The notes under the pieces are model-generated. The model saw only the letters and a list, made by a program, of their open reading frames with translations, did no database searches and had not been told where the DNA came from. The position numbers and the translations under genes were made by a program. DNA of 64,000 bases from Planctomycetota bacterium (GTDB taxonomy: Bacteria; Planctomycetota; B15-G4; JADJEK01), in assembly GCA_016709145.1 (NCBI GenBank), contig JADJEK010000005.1, positions 1-64,000 on the forward strand, given 5' to 3'. Numbering within the stretch: position 1 is the stretch's first letter; every line of letters begins with the position of its first letter. Shown here one piece after another: positions 20,392 to 28,988 of this stretch.

Positions 20392-21219
20392 TTACGGCGC
20401 TCCGCGGGAATTCCCACCCGCCGCTTCGTTCTCGATGCGGAGGATCCTGCGCAGGTTCGACCGATGCTCGGCCAACCACGCGGCGGGCGAGCCGAGTCCG
20501 CGCACTCGTTCGGCATGGGCCCGAACGCGCCGCGCCGCCCACGGCACGCCGCTCCACCGCGCGCGGTCCAGCAAGCTCCTCCAGCCCCCGTCCGGCCGGT
20601 ACACGTCGAGCGCGATCGCCTGAGCGGCCACGGCCGCCGGCAACACGCTCGCGAAGAAGTCCGGCTCGAATGCCGCGTTGCGAGTCGCCCCCGGATCGGC
20701 GGCCGACGCCAGTGCCGCGAACTCGGCGAACAGCAGGAAGTAGCCGGAGTCCGGCTCCGCGAGCACCCACTGTCCACGCGGCGAAGGCTCGGCGTCATCG
20801 TGGTACGGCACGCGCAACGCCCCGTTCGCGAACCGCGTGAATGCGCGCGTGAGTCGGCCCGCGTCCGCGTACTCCGCACCGAACGACCGGCGCGCGAAGC
20901 GCACCCAATGCTGTGCAACGTCGAACCCCGTCGCTTCGACGGGCGGAGCGAGCGCACGAGGAGGAACTCCGTCCACGCGCTGTGCCGCCCGCATTTCGAG
21001 GACGTTCACGAGCTGCTGGATGTCGTTGACGCGCCGATCGCCGGTTTGCTCGTCGAGACTCGGATCGAGTTCGATGAGCACCTTGTCGAAGCGCAAGTCG
21101 AGCGCGGTGAAGAACGTGATCTCGTCGCGGCGCGGGCCTGGTCGCAGTCGTGCGAGAGCACGCTGCAGCGCGGCCCAGCGCCCGTGAGCGGCCGGGGAGC
21201 GTGTTCGTTTCGAACCCAT
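20392..21219 (-). CDS. Unknown protein, 275 residues
   Basis: Not recognised. Soluble, with no signal peptide or membrane segment. It opens with a basic tail (MGSKRTRSPAAHGRW) and contains FFTALDLRFDKVLIELDPSLD, a Trp/Phe-rich central part (GQWVLAEPDSGYFLLFAEFA) and a helical C-terminus (WLAEHRSNLRRILRIENEAAGG). Codon usage is as biased as in its neighbours, supporting a real gene. It sits between the arylsulfotransferase-like gene (23 bases downstream) and another unknown gene (16 bases upstream), all on the minus strand, so the three may form one transcript. ATG at 21219 was taken because no better ribosome site is seen further in. Confidence 0.65.
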   Translation of the reverse strand: MGSKRTRSPAAHGRWAALQRALARLRPGPRRDEITFFTALDLRFDKVLIELDPSLDEQTGDRRVNDIQQLVNVLEMRAAQRVDGVPPRALAPPVEATGFDVAQHWVRFARRSFGAEYADAGRLTRAFTRFANGALRVPYHDDAEPSPRGQWVLAEPDSGYFLLFAEFAALASAADPGATRNAAFEPDFFASVLPAAVAAQAIALDVYRPDGGWRSLLDRARWSGVPWAARRVRAHAERVRGLGSPAAWLAEHRSNLRRILRIENEAAGGNSRGAP

Positions 21220-21235
21220 GGTTCGCGCTCGACGA

Positions 21236-21751
21236 TCAACGTCGACGGACGCGCAGGAGGGCGGACAACATCGCGCGCCCGGTCAATCCACCCGCCGATC
21301 CCGTCACGCGATACAGGGGCGCGCCGGGTTTGCCCGACGCATCGACGTAGTGGACCATCGCGATCGGTGTCGCCTTCGGGTCCCAGCCGACTCCCCCGAC
21401 GCGGACCCAACCGAGCGGCGTCTCGAGATGCACGGTCGCGACGGCCGTGAGTTCGTTCTTCGTCGCCTTCTTCACCGCGCTGGCGAGACCGTCGAAGAAC
21501 TCCGACTTCGACGGTGCGTGCGGGAACGACAGGTCGATCGCTTCGATGGCGGCGCGATGTTCGTCGAAGAACGCGAGGTCGGTCGCCGACACGCTCATGC
21601 CGCGGTCGAGGTGACTGTGCATCGTGTCGTCGAACTTCGGAAGCTCGGTTTTGGCGCCGGCGCCGGCGACGTTCACGAACAGTTCGATCTCGTAGCGATG
21701 CACGTGCGTGGGGTTCCGACTGGTCATGGCGGGACGTGAGGATGAGGACAT
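21236..21751 (-). CDS. Unknown protein, about 171 residues
   Basis: Not recognised. Start ATG at 21751 follows GGAGAG at about seven bases; a second ATG at 21727 gives MTSRNPTHVHRYEIELFVNV and could also be used. The protein is small, soluble and mixed alpha/beta: HRYEIELFVNVAGAG and VATVHLETPLGWVRVGG look like strands, and FFDGLASAVKKATK a helix. The Arg-rich end (LLRVRRR) is odd but in frame. It lies between the kinase-FGE gene and the 275-residue unknown protein, same strand, spacing 15 bases to the latter. No function is offered. Confidence 0.65.
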   Translation of the reverse strand: MSSSSRPAMTSRNPTHVHRYEIELFVNVAGAGAKTELPKFDDTMHSHLDRGMSVSATDLAFFDEHRAAIEAIDLSFPHAPSKSEFFDGLASAVKKATKNELTAVATVHLETPLGWVRVGGVGWDPKATPIAMVHYVDASGKPGAPLYRVTGSAGGLTGRAMLSALLRVRRR

Positions 21752-21857
21752 TCCAGGCTCTCCGGTTCGGCAGGCGTGAGCACGCACCCACCGCGGTGAC
21801 GACGCGTCCCGCTGCGTGGCTGCGCAGGAATCTCGTGGGGATGGAACGCTGGACGGT

Positions 21858-24422
21858 TCACGGACCTGCGCTCCGAGCGCAGCGGAAACCGATCGAGACG
21901 TCGCGACTGAGCGCGTTCGCGCCCATCGGCATGTGATCAAAATGCCCGAGGTCGAATCCTTCGAACGGATCGGTCCACGCGCCACCGAGCACCCAGCGAT
22001 CGCCGGTGATGCACGTCGTCACACCGCGCACGGGACCGATGACCGGTGAGCTCGTGAACTCGGCCACGTTGCCGAGCAGGTGGGACACGCCCTCGGGTGT
22101 CCGTCCGAGCGGCAGCGCGTCGACGGCGACGACGTTCGCTTTCCACAGCGCGACGAGCGCGGCCGGGTCCTCGCGATACGTCGGGCGCTGGCCGCCGAGC
22201 CGCGCACGCTCCGCACTCGCGGGGACGCCGTCGGTCCACGGCACGAGTCGTCCCGCGGAACCGCGCGCGGCGAACTCCCACTCGGCGTGTGTCGGCAAGC
22301 GCTTGCCGCGCCAGACCGCGTACGCGCGGGCTTCGATCCACGTGACTCCCGTGACCGGCAATTCGTCGTTCGCGGGATCGTCCATCGCGGCCCAGAGCAT
22401 CGGCGGCATCGCATTGGTCGCACGCAGGAACTCGCGGTACTCGCGCACGCGCACTTCGGTCGCATCGATCCAGAACGGAGCGACCACGACCTCACGACGA
22501 TCGAGCGGACAACCGCTATGCGGACCGAACGACACTCGTCCGCCCTCGAGACGCACCATGCCATCGGTCGAGCTGGCGTCGTCGCCGCGCGCCACGGCGA
22601 CGAGCACGAGCGCGTCGTCCTCGATGCCCGGAGCCACGTCGAACTCGTGGAAACCGCCGGCGTCGAACTCGACGCGCACGCGCGCGAATCCCGGAGCGAT
22701 CGGCGCATCGACGACCGGCGCGGCGCCGAGGTCCAGCGTCGCTCGCGGCTCGCCGGTCACGAAGTCGAGTTGTGCGACGCGAACGCGCGCGGCCACGGCG
22801 ACGCCCGCCGCGGACTCCGCGCGCACCGACAGCCGCCCCATCGCGACGTCGATGCCGCTGCGACGGTCCAACTCCGGATCGTCCGGCGCGGCGATCGCCG
22901 CGACACGGATCGCGTTCGCGGACTGGACGCGGAGCATCGAGCGGACCTCGGCGGGCAGCGCGCTCGCCGCGGCCTCCTGCGCCAAGCGGTCGGCTTCGGC
23001 AACCCATCGCGCGCGATGTTCCGCGCAGCGCGCGGCGAGGCGTTCGAGTCGCGACGCGTCGTTCGCATCCGGCGCACCGACCCGCAGCTCGGTCGCCGCA
23101 CGCAGCGCGCGTTCGACGACGGCACGGTCCGCGGCGATCCACGTCGTGCGAGCCAGCGCGCCGTCGATGTCGGCGCGCCGTCGCAGCAGCGCTTCCGCGC
23201 GTTCGTTGCGTCGACCGCTGAACAAGCCGAGCACGAGTGCGCTCGCGATCAGCACCCCGGTCACGAGCACGGAACGGTTCTTCGCCACGAAACGCTGAAC
23301 GCGCCGCATCGTCCCCGGCATGCGCGCGGAGACGGCTTCGTGCGCGAGGAACCGCTTCAAGTCCGCGGCGAACGCGGCCGCGGTCGGATAGCGGCGGGTC
23401 GGGTCTTTTTCCATCGCGCGCACGCAAATGGCATCGAGATCGCTCGCGATCTTCGGTTGATGCCCCGACGGCGGCGGCGGATCGAACGTCGCGATGCGAT
23501 CGAGGACTTCGCGGTCGGTCTCGCCCGTGAACGGGCGATGCAGCGTCAGCGCTTCGTAAAGCACGACGCCGAGCGAGTAGACGTCGGTCCGATGATCGAC
23601 GCTGTCCTTCAGCGAGCGTGCCTGCTCGGGACTCACGTAGTACGGCGTCCCGCCGAGGTCGCTGCTCTTCGTCAGCGGGCGCTGCGCAGCATCACGCGCG
23701 AGACCGAAGTCGGCGATCTTCACGCCGGCTCCGCGCTGCAGCAGCAGGTTGCTCGGCTTCACGTCGCGATGGACGATGCCGCGATCGTGCGCGTGCTGCA
23801 GCGCGTCGGCGACGTCGGCGACGATGCCGACCAGACGTTCGACGTATTGCGGCGTGCCGAATCGCGGCAGCAGACAGTTCGGCGCGACATCGCCGTTCGC
23901 GGCCGCGGCCTGATGCGTCAGCTCGCGCGCGAGGTCGTGTCCATCGACCAGTTCCATCGCGAACCAATGGGTTCCCGCGTCCTGGCCGAACGTGAACACG
24001 TGGACGATCGCAGGGTGCGCGAGCCGCGCGGCGGCCTTCGCCTCGCGCAGGAAGCGCTCGACGTCGTTCTGCGTCGGGAACAGCGCGGCCGGGAGTTCTT
24101 TGATCGCGACCTCGCGACCGAGACCGATCTGTCGCGCGCGGTGGACGACTCCCATTCCGCCGCGACCGATCGGTTCGACCAGTTCGAAGTCACCGAGCCG
24201 CCTGCCGGGTTGCGACACCGGCGGAACGGTGGGCTTCGCGGTTTCGATCGGCTCGAGGAAGTCCTTGCTCGCTTCGAGCCGCGCGAGCAGGGAGTTCACC
24301 GTGCGCGCGATCTCGTCGTCGTCGGGACAGTGCGTCGCGACCCACGCCGCGCGCTCGTTCGCGGGCAGTTGCGACGCGCGGTCGAACAGATCGCGAAGGC
24401 GCACCCACCGTTCAGGCGTCAT
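21858..24422 (-). CDS. Membrane Ser/Thr protein kinase fused to FGE-sulfatase domain
   Basis: 854 residues. The kinase domain (about residues 75-385) has the Gly loop IGRGGMGVVHRA, lysine in VAIKELP, catalytic loop HRDVKPSN, DFGLA and GGTPYYVSPEQ, so it should be active. A single membrane helix (SVLVTGVLIASALVLGLF, near 410) places the kinase in the cytoplasm. The Arg/Ala-rich helical linker and C-terminal FGE-sulfatase/lectin-like domain (VAPFWIDATEVRVREYREFL, LPTHAEWEFAARG, GVSHLLGNVAEF, VLGGAWTD, SIGFRCARSAGP) would lie outside. ATG at 24422 overlaps the sigma factor stop by four bases, so translation is coupled. Such ECF sigma/kinase pairs are typical of Planctomycetota. The external domain may sense ligand; that is inference. 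Confidence 0.93.
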   Translation of the reverse strand: MTPERWVRLRDLFDRASQLPANERAAWVATHCPDDDEIARTVNSLLARLEASKDFLEPIETAKPTVPPVSQPGRRLGDFELVEPIGRGGMGVVHRARQIGLGREVAIKELPAALFPTQNDVERFLREAKAAARLAHPAIVHVFTFGQDAGTHWFAMELVDGHDLARELTHQAAAANGDVAPNCLLPRFGTPQYVERLVGIVADVADALQHAHDRGIVHRDVKPSNLLLQRGAGVKIADFGLARDAAQRPLTKSSDLGGTPYYVSPEQARSLKDSVDHRTDVYSLGVVLYEALTLHRPFTGETDREVLDRIATFDPPPPSGHQPKIASDLDAICVRAMEKDPTRRYPTAAAFAADLKRFLAHEAVSARMPGTMRRVQRFVAKNRSVLVTGVLIASALVLGLFSGRRNERAEALLRRRADIDGALARTTWIAADRAVVERALRAATELRVGAPDANDASRLERLAARCAEHRARWVAEADRLAQEAAASALPAEVRSMLRVQSANAIRVAAIAAPDDPELDRRSGIDVAMGRLSVRAESAAGVAVAARVRVAQLDFVTGEPRATLDLGAAPVVDAPIAPGFARVRVEFDAGGFHEFDVAPGIEDDALVLVAVARGDDASSTDGMVRLEGGRVSFGPHSGCPLDRREVVVAPFWIDATEVRVREYREFLRATNAMPPMLWAAMDDPANDELPVTGVTWIEARAYAVWRGKRLPTHAEWEFAARGSAGRLVPWTDGVPASAERARLGGQRPTYREDPAALVALWKANVVAVDALPLGRTPEGVSHLLGNVAEFTSSPVIGPVRGVTTCITGDRWVLGGAWTDPFEGFDLGHFDHMPMGANALSRDVSIGFRCARSAGP

Positions 24423-24958
24423 GGTTCGAGTCGCTCGTACAGCCACGCCTTGGCGAATCGCCAGTGGCGCTCGAGAGTGCGCAACGACACGCCGAGGAAC
24501 TCCGCGCATTCCTCCATCGTCATCTCGAGCATGAGGTGCAAGTTGATGAGTTCCTCGACTTCGGGATCCCGCTGCGCGAGGAGCTTCAACTCGTCGTCCA
24601 TCGCCACGGGATCGCGAATGCGGCGCGACAGGCGATCGACGTGGTCGTCGAACGGCACGTGCTTGCCGTCGCCGTCGGCACGTTGGCGACCATCGGCACG
24701 CACGGCGTCGATCAACACGCATCGCATCGCGCGCGCTGCCGCTGCGAACAAATGGCGCCGGTCCGTGAACGTCGGGGGCTCCCCGCCGAACAGGCGGAGC
24801 CAGGCCTCGTGCGCGACCTCGGTCACGTCCAGCGGAGTCTTCGGCAGCCGCGCTCCTGCGCGAGCGGCGAGACGCTTCAGTTCGACGTAGACGAGCCGAG
24901 CCAGTTCATCGGCCGCGGCGACGTCGCCGTCGCGCATGCGATGCAGGTACAGCGTCAC
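24419..24958 (-). CDS. ECF-type sigma factor (TIGR02999-like)
   Basis: 179 residues with GTG at 24958, close to the roughly 180 of this family; ATG at 24940 is an alternative. Sigma region 2 is seen as VTEVAHEAWLRLFGG and RHLFAAAARAMRCVLIDAVRA, and region 4 as DPEVEELINLHLMLEMTMEECAEFLGVSLRTLERHWRFAKAWLY, a clear helix-turn-helix. The DDHVD and LAQRDPEVEEL segments fit the TIGR02999 group, which is expanded in Planctomycetota and often paired with kinases. Its stop codon overlaps the kinase start (ATGA). The kinase could control it by phosphorylation; this is inferred from gene pairing, not from a visible site. Confidence 0.9.
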   Translation of the reverse strand: MTLYLHRMRDGDVAAADELARLVYVELKRLAARAGARLPKTPLDVTEVAHEAWLRLFGGEPPTFTDRRHLFAAAARAMRCVLIDAVRADGRQRADGDGKHVPFDDHVDRLSRRIRDPVAMDDELKLLAQRDPEVEELINLHLMLEMTMEECAEFLGVSLRTLERHWRFAKAWLYERLEP

Positions 24959-25541
24959 CGGTCGCTCGTCGCGCGCCGGCACCCCAGGCACCCCAGAACT
25001 CGAATCATCCCCACGGCACACGTCTCCGATCCGTCCGCGGGCAGGGCCACGGACCTCGCGCGGCGGATTGGATCGGACGAACGGGCAATGCGCAATGCGG
25101 CAGACCGGGGCGGCCGGCGGTTGACGGGTCGAGGTGTCACCTGCACACACGGCATCGCGGGGCGTCCTCCGCGCGAGGAAACGGATGAGAGCAGGGGAAT
25201 CCGCCACGAAAATGGCGAGCCGGGGGGCTTGAGTGTGTGCCCGGGGGCCGAGGGTCAGAGATGGACGATGAGTCTGAGCGTCGATGGGGAGCGAGACCCG
25301 AGACCTGAGGACGAGACCCGGTGACCGGTGACCGACGGCGCTCCGCGCCGACCGTGTTCGCTCGCTGCCGCTCGCGATCGTGCTTCGCACGACCGGCAGG
25401 AGAGCACGACATGCCTGGTTGGGATGCAGCGGTGCGCGCTCTCAGGAGACGATCACCGACACCCGAGAACAGGCGACCGAAACCCGAGGACGAGAACCGA
25501 GACCCGGTGACCGCCGGCGCATGGAGCTGAACGGCTCGCGG
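24959..25541. other. Gene-free, degenerate repeat region
   Basis: No convincing gene. The second half carries imperfect copies of a short phrase: GAGGACGAGACCCGGTGACC near 25305-25327 and GAGGACGAGAACCGAGACCC with GGTGACCG near 25486-25512, plus shorter GACCCGAGAC-like pieces. A small hairpin, TCGTGC-TTC-GCACGA, lies near 25377-25392. The region leads straight into the CCCGGG array at 25542. Reading frames across it are open on both strands only because of base composition. Confidence 0.6.
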
Positions 25542-25655
25542 CCCGGGTGCTAGCCCGGGTGTTGGCCCAGGTGCTGGCCCGGGTGTTGGCCCGGGTGCTG
25601 GCCCGGGTGCTGGCCCGGGTGACGGCCCGGGTGACGGCCCGGGTGCTGGCCCGGG
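25542..25655 (+). repeat. CCCGGG 12-mer array, locus 2 (intergenic)
   Basis: Ten units exactly 12 bases apart, reading CCCGGGTGCTGG, CCCGGGTGTTGG or CCCGGGTGACGG; one core is mutated to CCCAGG. It ends about 95 bases before the ATG of the DUF1569-like gene and points the same way. Any frame yields Gly-Pro or Pro-Gly repeats, but no gene is supported here. Confidence 0.95.
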
Positions 25656-25750
25656 ACTGCGCTTGGCCCCCGGCTCCCCGTGCTCACCGAAACGTGGTAT
25701 CCACGTTGCGCCGCGCCTGGCCGCACCCGTCCCTGATGCGAGGTAGACCG

Positions 25751-26212
25751 ATGGAAGACCTGTTCGACAGAGCTCAAAACGTCGCGATGCTCGCGCGACT
25801 CGATCGCCTGACCGCCGCGACTCCCGCGCAATGGGGGAAGATGAACGCCGGTCAGATGCTCGCGCATTGCCAAGTCGCGCTCGAGGTCGCACTCGGCAAA
25901 CGCGCACTGAAGAAGAACCTGATCGGCACGATCCTGTCGGCGTTGTTCGCCAAGGCCGCGAAGAAGAAGCTCCTGCAGCCCGCGCCATTCGACAAGAACC
26001 TGCCGACCGCGCCGGACTTCAAGATCACCGACGCCCGCACGTTCGCGACCGAACACGCGAAACTCCGCGCTCTGATCGAAGCGTTCGCGCAGGCCGGCCC
26101 GGACGGATTGGCAAAGGGCCCGCATCCGTTCTTCGGTCCACTCACGTCACCAGAGTGGTCCGCGCTGCAGTGGAAGCACCTCGATCACCACTTCAGACAG
26201 TTCGGAGTGTAG
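25751..26212 (+). CDS. DUF1569 / DinB-like small protein
   Basis: 153 residues, soluble. The pattern resembles DUF1569 proteins of the DinB-like four-helix fold: NVAMLARLDRLTAATPAQWGKMNAGQMLAHC, KNLIGTILSALFAKAAKKKLLQ, PAPFDKNLPTAP, and a terminal HPFFGPLTSPEWSALQWKHLDHHFRQFGV. The MNAGQMLAHC histidine and the HLDHH cluster suit the metal site of this fold. Function in the family is unknown. ATG at 25751 has GAGGTAG a few bases upstream; an upstream in-frame ATG at 25736 would overlap that site. Transcribed toward leuS, with a hairpin between the two convergent ends. Confidence 0.85.
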   Translation: MEDLFDRAQNVAMLARLDRLTAATPAQWGKMNAGQMLAHCQVALEVALGKRALKKNLIGTILSALFAKAAKKKLLQPAPFDKNLPTAPDFKITDARTFATEHAKLRALIEAFAQAGPDGLAKGPHPFFGPLTSPEWSALQWKHLDHHFRQFGV

Positions 26213-26250
26213 CCCCCTCGACCGCCGCTCGCGGCCTACAGGGGCCGACG

Positions 26251-26280
26251 GGGGACAGAGCAGATGAGGGGACTGTCCCC
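26251..26280. terminator. Hairpin between convergent genes
   Basis: GGGGACAG at 26251-26258 pairs perfectly with CTGTCCCC at 26273-26280 around a 14-base loop, midway between the ends of the DUF1569-like gene and leuS. No U-run follows on either strand, so it is not a classical intrinsic terminator. It could be a REP-like element or an mRNA end-stabilising hairpin. Confidence 0.5.
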
Positions 26281-26330
26281 ATCGTGCCCATCGCGCTGCT
26301 CACCGCGCCCACCGCGCCGGTGTCGCTCGC

Positions 26331-28763
26331 TCACCCCACCACGAGGTTGACGTTCCTGCCCTTCACGACGATCACTTTGCGCACCGTCTTGCCCGCGATC
26401 GCGGCTTGGACTTTCTCGTCGGCGAGCGCTGCGGCCTCGTGCGCCTTTTCGTCGGCATCCGCAGGTAGCACGATGCGCGCCTTGACCTTGCCGAGCACCT
26501 GGACCGCGATCTCGACCTCGGTGTCCTTCACCAGCGCCGGGTCGAACGTCGGCCAGCTCTGCGACGCCACGCACGGTGCGTGACCGAGGAGTTCCCACGC
26601 CTCTTCGGCGAGGTGCGGCGCGAACGGCGACAGCAGCTTCGCGAACGTCTCGAGCGTCTCGCGATGCTGGACCTCGCGCGCGGTCAAGTCGTTGACGAGC
26701 TCCATCATCTTCGCGATCGACGTATTGAATTGGCTCAGCGTCTCGATGCCCTTGGTGACGCCCTGGATCGTCTTGTGCACGAGACGTCGCTCGGCGTCGG
26801 GCGCCGGAGCATCCGTCACGTCGCGTTGGAACAAGTCCCACGCGCGCTCGAGGAAGCGCCGCACGCCGACGATGCCGCGCGTGTTCCACGGCTTCGCGGC
26901 CTCCAGCGGTCCCATGAACATTTCGTACAAGCGCAACGAGTCCGCGCCGTGATCGCGCACGACGTCGTCGGGATTGACGACGTTGCCGCGCGACTTGCTC
27001 ATCTTCTCGTTGTCCTCGCCGAGGATCAGGCCTTGGTTCACGAGGCGATGGAACGGTTCCTTCGTCGACACCAGCCCGAGGTCGAAGAACACCTTGTGCC
27101 AGAAGCGCGCGTACAGCAGGTGCAGCACCGCATGTTCGGCGCCGCCGATATAGAGATCGACCGGCAGCCAATACGCGGCCTTCTTGACGTCGAAGGGCGC
27201 GCTCGTGTTGTTCGGGTCGATGTAGCGCAAGTAGTACCAGCACGAGCCGGCCCAGTTCGGCATCGTGTTCGTGTCGCGTTGCGCGGTGCCGCCGCAATTC
27301 GGACACGTCGTCTTCACCCACTCGGCCGCACGCGCGAGCGGCGGATCACCGTGCTCGGTCGGTCGATAGTCGGGGACGTCGGGCAGCAGGATCGGCAGTT
27401 CCGACTCGGGCACCGGTTGCACGCCGCACGTCGCGCAGCGCACGAGCGGGAACGGCTCGCCCCAGTAGCGCTGCCGCGAGAACAGCCAATCGCGCAGCTT
27501 GTAGTTGACCGTGCCCTTGCCGATCCCCTTCGACTCGAGCCATGCGGTGACGCGCAGCTTGCACTCGGCGCTCGGCACATTCGAGAACTCGCCGGAGTTC
27601 ACGCTGATGCCGTACTCGCCGAACGCGGCCGCGGGCAAGGAGGTCGCGCCGCTGGTCGGCTTCACGACCTCGACGATCGGCAGGCCGTACTTCGTCGCGA
27701 ACGCGAAGTCGCGCTCGTCGTGACCGGGCACGGCCATGATCGCGCCGGTGCCGTAGCTCGCGAGGATGTAGTCGCCGATCCAGACCGGGATCGGCTGGCC
27801 GTTCGCCGGGTTCGTCGCGAACGCGCCGGTGAACACGCCGGACTTGTCCTTCGCGAGATCGGTGCGGTCGAGGTCGGACTTCTTCGACGATTGCTCGACG
27901 TACGCCGTCACGGCCGCGCGTTGCGCGTCGGTCGCGATCGACTTCACCAGCGGATGTTCGGGCGCGAGCACCATGTACGTCGCGCCGAACAGCGTGTCGG
28001 GTCGCGTCGTGAACACGCGGACCGAGCCGCCGCCCTGCGCCAGCGCGAACTCGACTTCGGCGCCTTCGCTCTTGCCGATCCAATTGCGTTGCTGCGCCTT
28101 GATCGACTCGGTCCAGTCGAGCCCGTCGAGGTCGTTCAACAACCGCTCGGCGTACACCGTGATCTTCATCATCCACTGCCGCATCGGCTTGCGGATGACC
28201 GGGTGATTGCCGCGCTCGCTCTTGCCGTCGACGACTTCTTCGTTCGCCAACACGGTGCCGAGAGCCGGGCACCAGTTGACGGGCACTTCGGCTTCGTAGA
28301 CGAGGCCCTTCTTCCAGATTTGCAGGAACAGCCACTGCGTCCAGCGCACGTACTCGGGGTCCGTCGTCGAGATCTCACGATCCCAGTCGTACGAGAAGCC
28401 GAGCGCTTGGATCTGGCGCTTGAACGTCGCGATGTTCGCCTTCGTCGTGACCGCGGGATGCTGACCGGTTTGGATCGCGTACTGCTCGGCCGGTAGACCG
28501 AACGCGTCCCAACCCATCGGATGCAAGACGTTGACGCCCGTCATGCGCAGCCAGCGCGACCAGATGTCGGACGCGGTGTAGCCCTCGGGATGACCGACGT
28601 GGAGTCCGGCGCCGGACGGGTACGGGAACATGTCGAGGACGTACGCCTTGCGCCCATCCCCTTCGTCCCGCGCGCGGAACGTGCCGTGCTGCTGCCAATG
28701 GCGCTGCCACTTCGGCTCGATCGAGCCGTGATCGAGCGGCTTGCGCTCCGCCTTGCTGACCAT
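26331..28763 (-). CDS. leuS: Leucyl-tRNA synthetase
   Basis: Charges tRNA-Leu in the cytosol; 810 residues, normal for bacterial LeuRS. Class I signatures: FPYPSGAGLHVGHPEGY (HIGH variant HVGH) and EDNEKMSKSRGNVV (KMSKS). The editing CP1 domain carries VFTTRPDTLFGATYMVLAPEHPL and GAIMAVPGHDERDFAFA, including the conserved Thr-rich site and the Asp of HDERD. A zinc-type CATCG...CPNCGG pair is present in the leucine-specific region. Start ATG at 28763 precedes SKAERKPLDHGSIEPKWQ. The minus-strand upstream region has TAGACTCCCGCGCTT at 28839-28825, identical to the sequence at the tRNA-Ala promoter. Confidence 0.98.
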   Translation of the reverse strand: MVSKAERKPLDHGSIEPKWQRHWQQHGTFRARDEGDGRKAYVLDMFPYPSGAGLHVGHPEGYTASDIWSRWLRMTGVNVLHPMGWDAFGLPAEQYAIQTGQHPAVTTKANIATFKRQIQALGFSYDWDREISTTDPEYVRWTQWLFLQIWKKGLVYEAEVPVNWCPALGTVLANEEVVDGKSERGNHPVIRKPMRQWMMKITVYAERLLNDLDGLDWTESIKAQQRNWIGKSEGAEVEFALAQGGGSVRVFTTRPDTLFGATYMVLAPEHPLVKSIATDAQRAAVTAYVEQSSKKSDLDRTDLAKDKSGVFTGAFATNPANGQPIPVWIGDYILASYGTGAIMAVPGHDERDFAFATKYGLPIVEVVKPTSGATSLPAAAFGEYGISVNSGEFSNVPSAECKLRVTAWLESKGIGKGTVNYKLRDWLFSRQRYWGEPFPLVRCATCGVQPVPESELPILLPDVPDYRPTEHGDPPLARAAEWVKTTCPNCGGTAQRDTNTMPNWAGSCWYYLRYIDPNNTSAPFDVKKAAYWLPVDLYIGGAEHAVLHLLYARFWHKVFFDLGLVSTKEPFHRLVNQGLILGEDNEKMSKSRGNVVNPDDVVRDHGADSLRLYEMFMGPLEAAKPWNTRGIVGVRRFLERAWDLFQRDVTDAPAPDAERRLVHKTIQGVTKGIETLSQFNTSIAKMMELVNDLTAREVQHRETLETFAKLLSPFAPHLAEEAWELLGHAPCVASQSWPTFDPALVKDTEVEIAVQVLGKVKARIVLPADADEKAHEAAALADEKVQAAIAGKTVRKVIVVKGRNVNLVVG

Positions 28764-28833
28764 GATCTCGACTCCACGACCTCGGCACCGGGTCCATGCG
28801 CGGTCGTAGTCGACCGCGCACGAAAAGCGCGGG

Positions 28834-28839
28834 AGTCTA
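28834..28839 (-). promoter_or_regulatory. -10 element of leuS (TAGACT)
   Basis: TAGACT followed by CCCGCGCTT on the minus strand, 70 bases before the leuS ATG. The same 15 bases occur at the tRNA-Ala promoter (33737-33751), where a -35 is also visible. No good -35 is seen here. Confidence 0.4.
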
Positions 28840-28988
28840 CCAGCCCGCATCGGATCCGAATCGGAGTCCGGGCGGGCGTGGTGCATCGAGGCAGCGTGAA
28901 CTTGCCGATGCCCTGTGGACTTTTCCCGTGACGATCCTCCCATGAACCGGATCGCATGGTCGCCTCACTCCGATACCAGAGGTGCAAC

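Noticed and set aside
25137..25988. Minus-strand frame through the CCCGGG array encoding Pro-Gly-Pro repeats
   Set aside because: It overlaps the DUF1569-like gene antisense and has no start site or recognisable domain outside the repeat.
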